Source: Diorhabda sublineata (taxonomy: Eukaryota > Arthropoda > Insecta > Coleoptera > Chrysomelidae). From it: 64,000 nt of DNA. The notes under the pieces were generated by a model. It saw nothing but the letters and a program-made list of their open reading frames with translations. It ran no database searches and was not told the origin of the DNA. Positions 62,426 to 64,000 of the stretch are shown in pieces. Every line of letters starts with the position of its first letter. Within the stretch, counting starts at the first letter, position 1. A program made the position numbers and the translations under genes. The stretch spans positions 26,117,653 through 26,181,652 of the forward strand of contig NC_079478.1 in assembly GCF_026230105.1 (NCBI RefSeq), read 5' to 3'.

Positions 62426-62790
62426 TCGCTCCATCTCTTGCGAGGTCTTCCGGCACTTCGGCGTCCTAAGGGCGACTTGTTTCTAACTATTTTGACCATT
62501 CTGTCGTCATTCATTCGATCTATGTTTTCGTTTCTGTCTCTCTTTCTTCCCAATATCCATTCGTATACGTTATAATGTCCTCACTTCTCTCCCTGTCAAA
62601 AGTGTTTTTCCAGCGATCCTGCGCGATATTTTCATTTCGGTGGTTTCTAATACTCTCTTTGTGTTCGACGTGTTTGGTCTGGTTAATATAGGTCGGATGA
62701 TAGCCTCGTAGATTCGGGATTTGTTCTCGATTCTGATATATTTGTTTGGGAAGATTGTATCGTTCAGGTAAGCTGAGGTTCAAAAGATTG
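62426..62790 (-). pseudogene. LINE C-terminal tail fragment
   Basis: Minus strand. The ORF 62783-62520 contains IYQNREQIPNLRG and HVEHKESIRNHRNENIAQDR, drifted forms of the thumb region. It is followed after the stop by IERMNDDRMVKIVRNKSPLG and RRSAGRPRKRW (62515-62435), the very conserved W..H..RM.DDR..K......GRRS.GRP..RW tail of RTE/Jockey-like LINEs in insects. Truncated upstream. Confidence 0.7.
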
Positions 62791-63795
62791 GGAACGATAA
62801 TTTGAAAATCAAATCAATCAGCGCTGCTACTAATAGAGGCAACAACTACATGGGATGATATTGTTTAAGCAAAAAAAAGTTTTGGGTGAATGAAAAATAT
62901 TTATATATTATATATAATATTACTGTCACGCAACTTATGTATTCTTATTTGAGTTATATAAGGTTTATCATACTTACTTATATAAAGTTTCATGTATCGT
63001 AGTTTGGCATTACTTGCAAGGAGGTCAAGTTTAGTTCTGGATTGGCAACAATTGTTGAACTTTCTACATAGAATGAAAAGTAACGTTTATTACTCGTATA
63101 CATTAGAAGGAAGTCCAAATGAATTCAATTGACATATTTTAAAAGGTAAAATCTTATAGTTTTCAGCAATAAAAGCGGTTAATAGTGCGACGTATCAAGC
63201 CTGAAAAGAATTTTATAGCCGAAAACTTCTAGAGCCACAAACCGTAACATGTGTTTTATAGTATCTATGTAATGATCAAAATATTATATTTTTTCAGTTC
63301 TGTTGCCATTTTTTGCCTATCTTATGCCGTGGAATAAAATACTAATTAAATTGCACTGAGGATAATGTCGCATGTATATTTAACCATGAAGAATTGTATA
63401 TACAAACCTACTAGGCACAGCACTGTAGAATAAAAAAAATTATTAAATTTTCCATTTATAGACTAATCACAAAAGAAGATTTTATGGTTCGTAAAAAATT
63501 ATACAACCCAGAATTTATATGTAGAACTATTTGCAAATTGAGACGTTGGCATAAACTGAAAAACTTGAGCTGTTCTAATATGCAACAGTCATGATGTAAT
63601 AAATAGCAAACAATATTGAGAATTGCCGTTGATGTTGGTCGTTCTCTAAACATAATATAAAAATATTAGACGCTGCAACTAAAGACGGTTTTATACTAAT
63701 AAAAAAACTGCTCTAAACATAGAAGGTTATTTCAGAATAAGTTCAGAGAACAGATTTTATTTAATATTCCTCAGCAACACCATATGGTACTACAC
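62791..63795. other. AT-rich sequence, no gene seen
   Basis: No supported feature. Confidence 0.35.
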
Positions 63796-63986
63796 AGGGT
63801 GTCCCACGACGAGTTAAAACTATCTGTATATGGAAAAATACTTATAGTAAAATCATGAAAATTTCTACGTTTGGGTTTTCGGATACGATCTTTTTAACTA
63901 AAATATTTCCGGTTCTACCGGAAGTCGACTGTAATTTTGTTATTTTAAATAGAACACTCTGTATATTACTACATTTTTGAAATCTT
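63796..63986 (-). repeat. Dispersed repeat, second copy (inverted relative to 17.7 kb)
   Basis: Reverse-complement homologue of 17722-17889, with CAGGGTGTCCCACGAC at its left edge and AGAACACTCTGTATA toward the right. It may continue past the window end. Confidence 0.75.
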
Positions 63987-64000
63987 GAAATTGTAATCTT

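Noticed and set aside
16..63990. CRISPR arrays, bacterial operons, viral genes
   Set aside because: I looked for regularly spaced repeats, Shine-Dalgarno-led gene clusters and viral replication or capsid motifs and found none.

Overview
The window is AT-rich eukaryotic DNA from an insect genome, most likely a beetle. It has no bacterial-style operons. It is packed with decayed insect-type transposons (mariner, Tc1-like, hAT, Transib, piggyBac-like, Jockey/RTE-like LINEs), and it carries an insect-specific developmental gene. The order assignment is inference: the peptides of that gene and the abundant GGGACACCCTGTATA-type repeats resemble those of Coleoptera.

The one locus I read as a working host gene lies on the minus strand at about 41.4-42.95 kb. 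It is a polycistronic small-ORF gene of the tarsal-less / polished rice / mille-pattes family. Three peptides of 11, 12 and 15 residues end in LDPTGLY, LDPTGQY and LDPTGLY. A fourth, unrelated 20-residue peptide (MWPHLGNGGRQTSSCRRKRL) follows. A strong splice donor interrupts the stop codon of the last ORF, and a matching acceptor lies 977 bp downstream, so a spliced 3' UTR is likely. All these ORFs are far below normal gene-calling thresholds.

Everything else recognisable is mobile DNA. At 2.2-5.2 kb there is a Transib (RAG1-related) transposon whose transposase keeps all three DDE residues but has three frameshifts, two of them at homopolymer runs. At 18.8-21.6 kb there is a complete-length hAT element with an exact 8-bp target-site duplication and a BED-finger transposase with two frameshifts. 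Mariner copies lie at 11.3-12.0, 14.6-15.2, 28.1-28.4, 39.0-40.2 and 50.0-50.5 kb. Tc1/IS630-like copies lie at 7.35, 15.6-16.0 and 57.97-58.94 kb, the last with about 180-bp inverted termini. LINE fragments lie at 9.55-10.3, 10.44-10.76, 13.3-14.15, 16.2-16.45, 34.0-34.5, 34.9-35.47, 36.5-37.25, 51.65-52.8, 54.3-54.85 and 62.4-62.8 kb. A 1.6-kb element at 46.46-48.06 kb has about 260-bp inverted termini, TA flanks and an unrecognised 141-codon ORF.

A dispersed hairpin family (0.7, 21.7, 32.2, 38.3 and 46.0 kb) carries what reads as a type I hammerhead ribozyme core (CUGANGA, stem II, GAAA, very short palindromic stem III), as described for Penelope-like retroelements. The copy at 38.3 kb keeps the CUGANGA and GAAA core bases and stem II.

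The long remaining stretches are AT-rich and hold no ORF, RNA gene or element I can support. They are listed as such.
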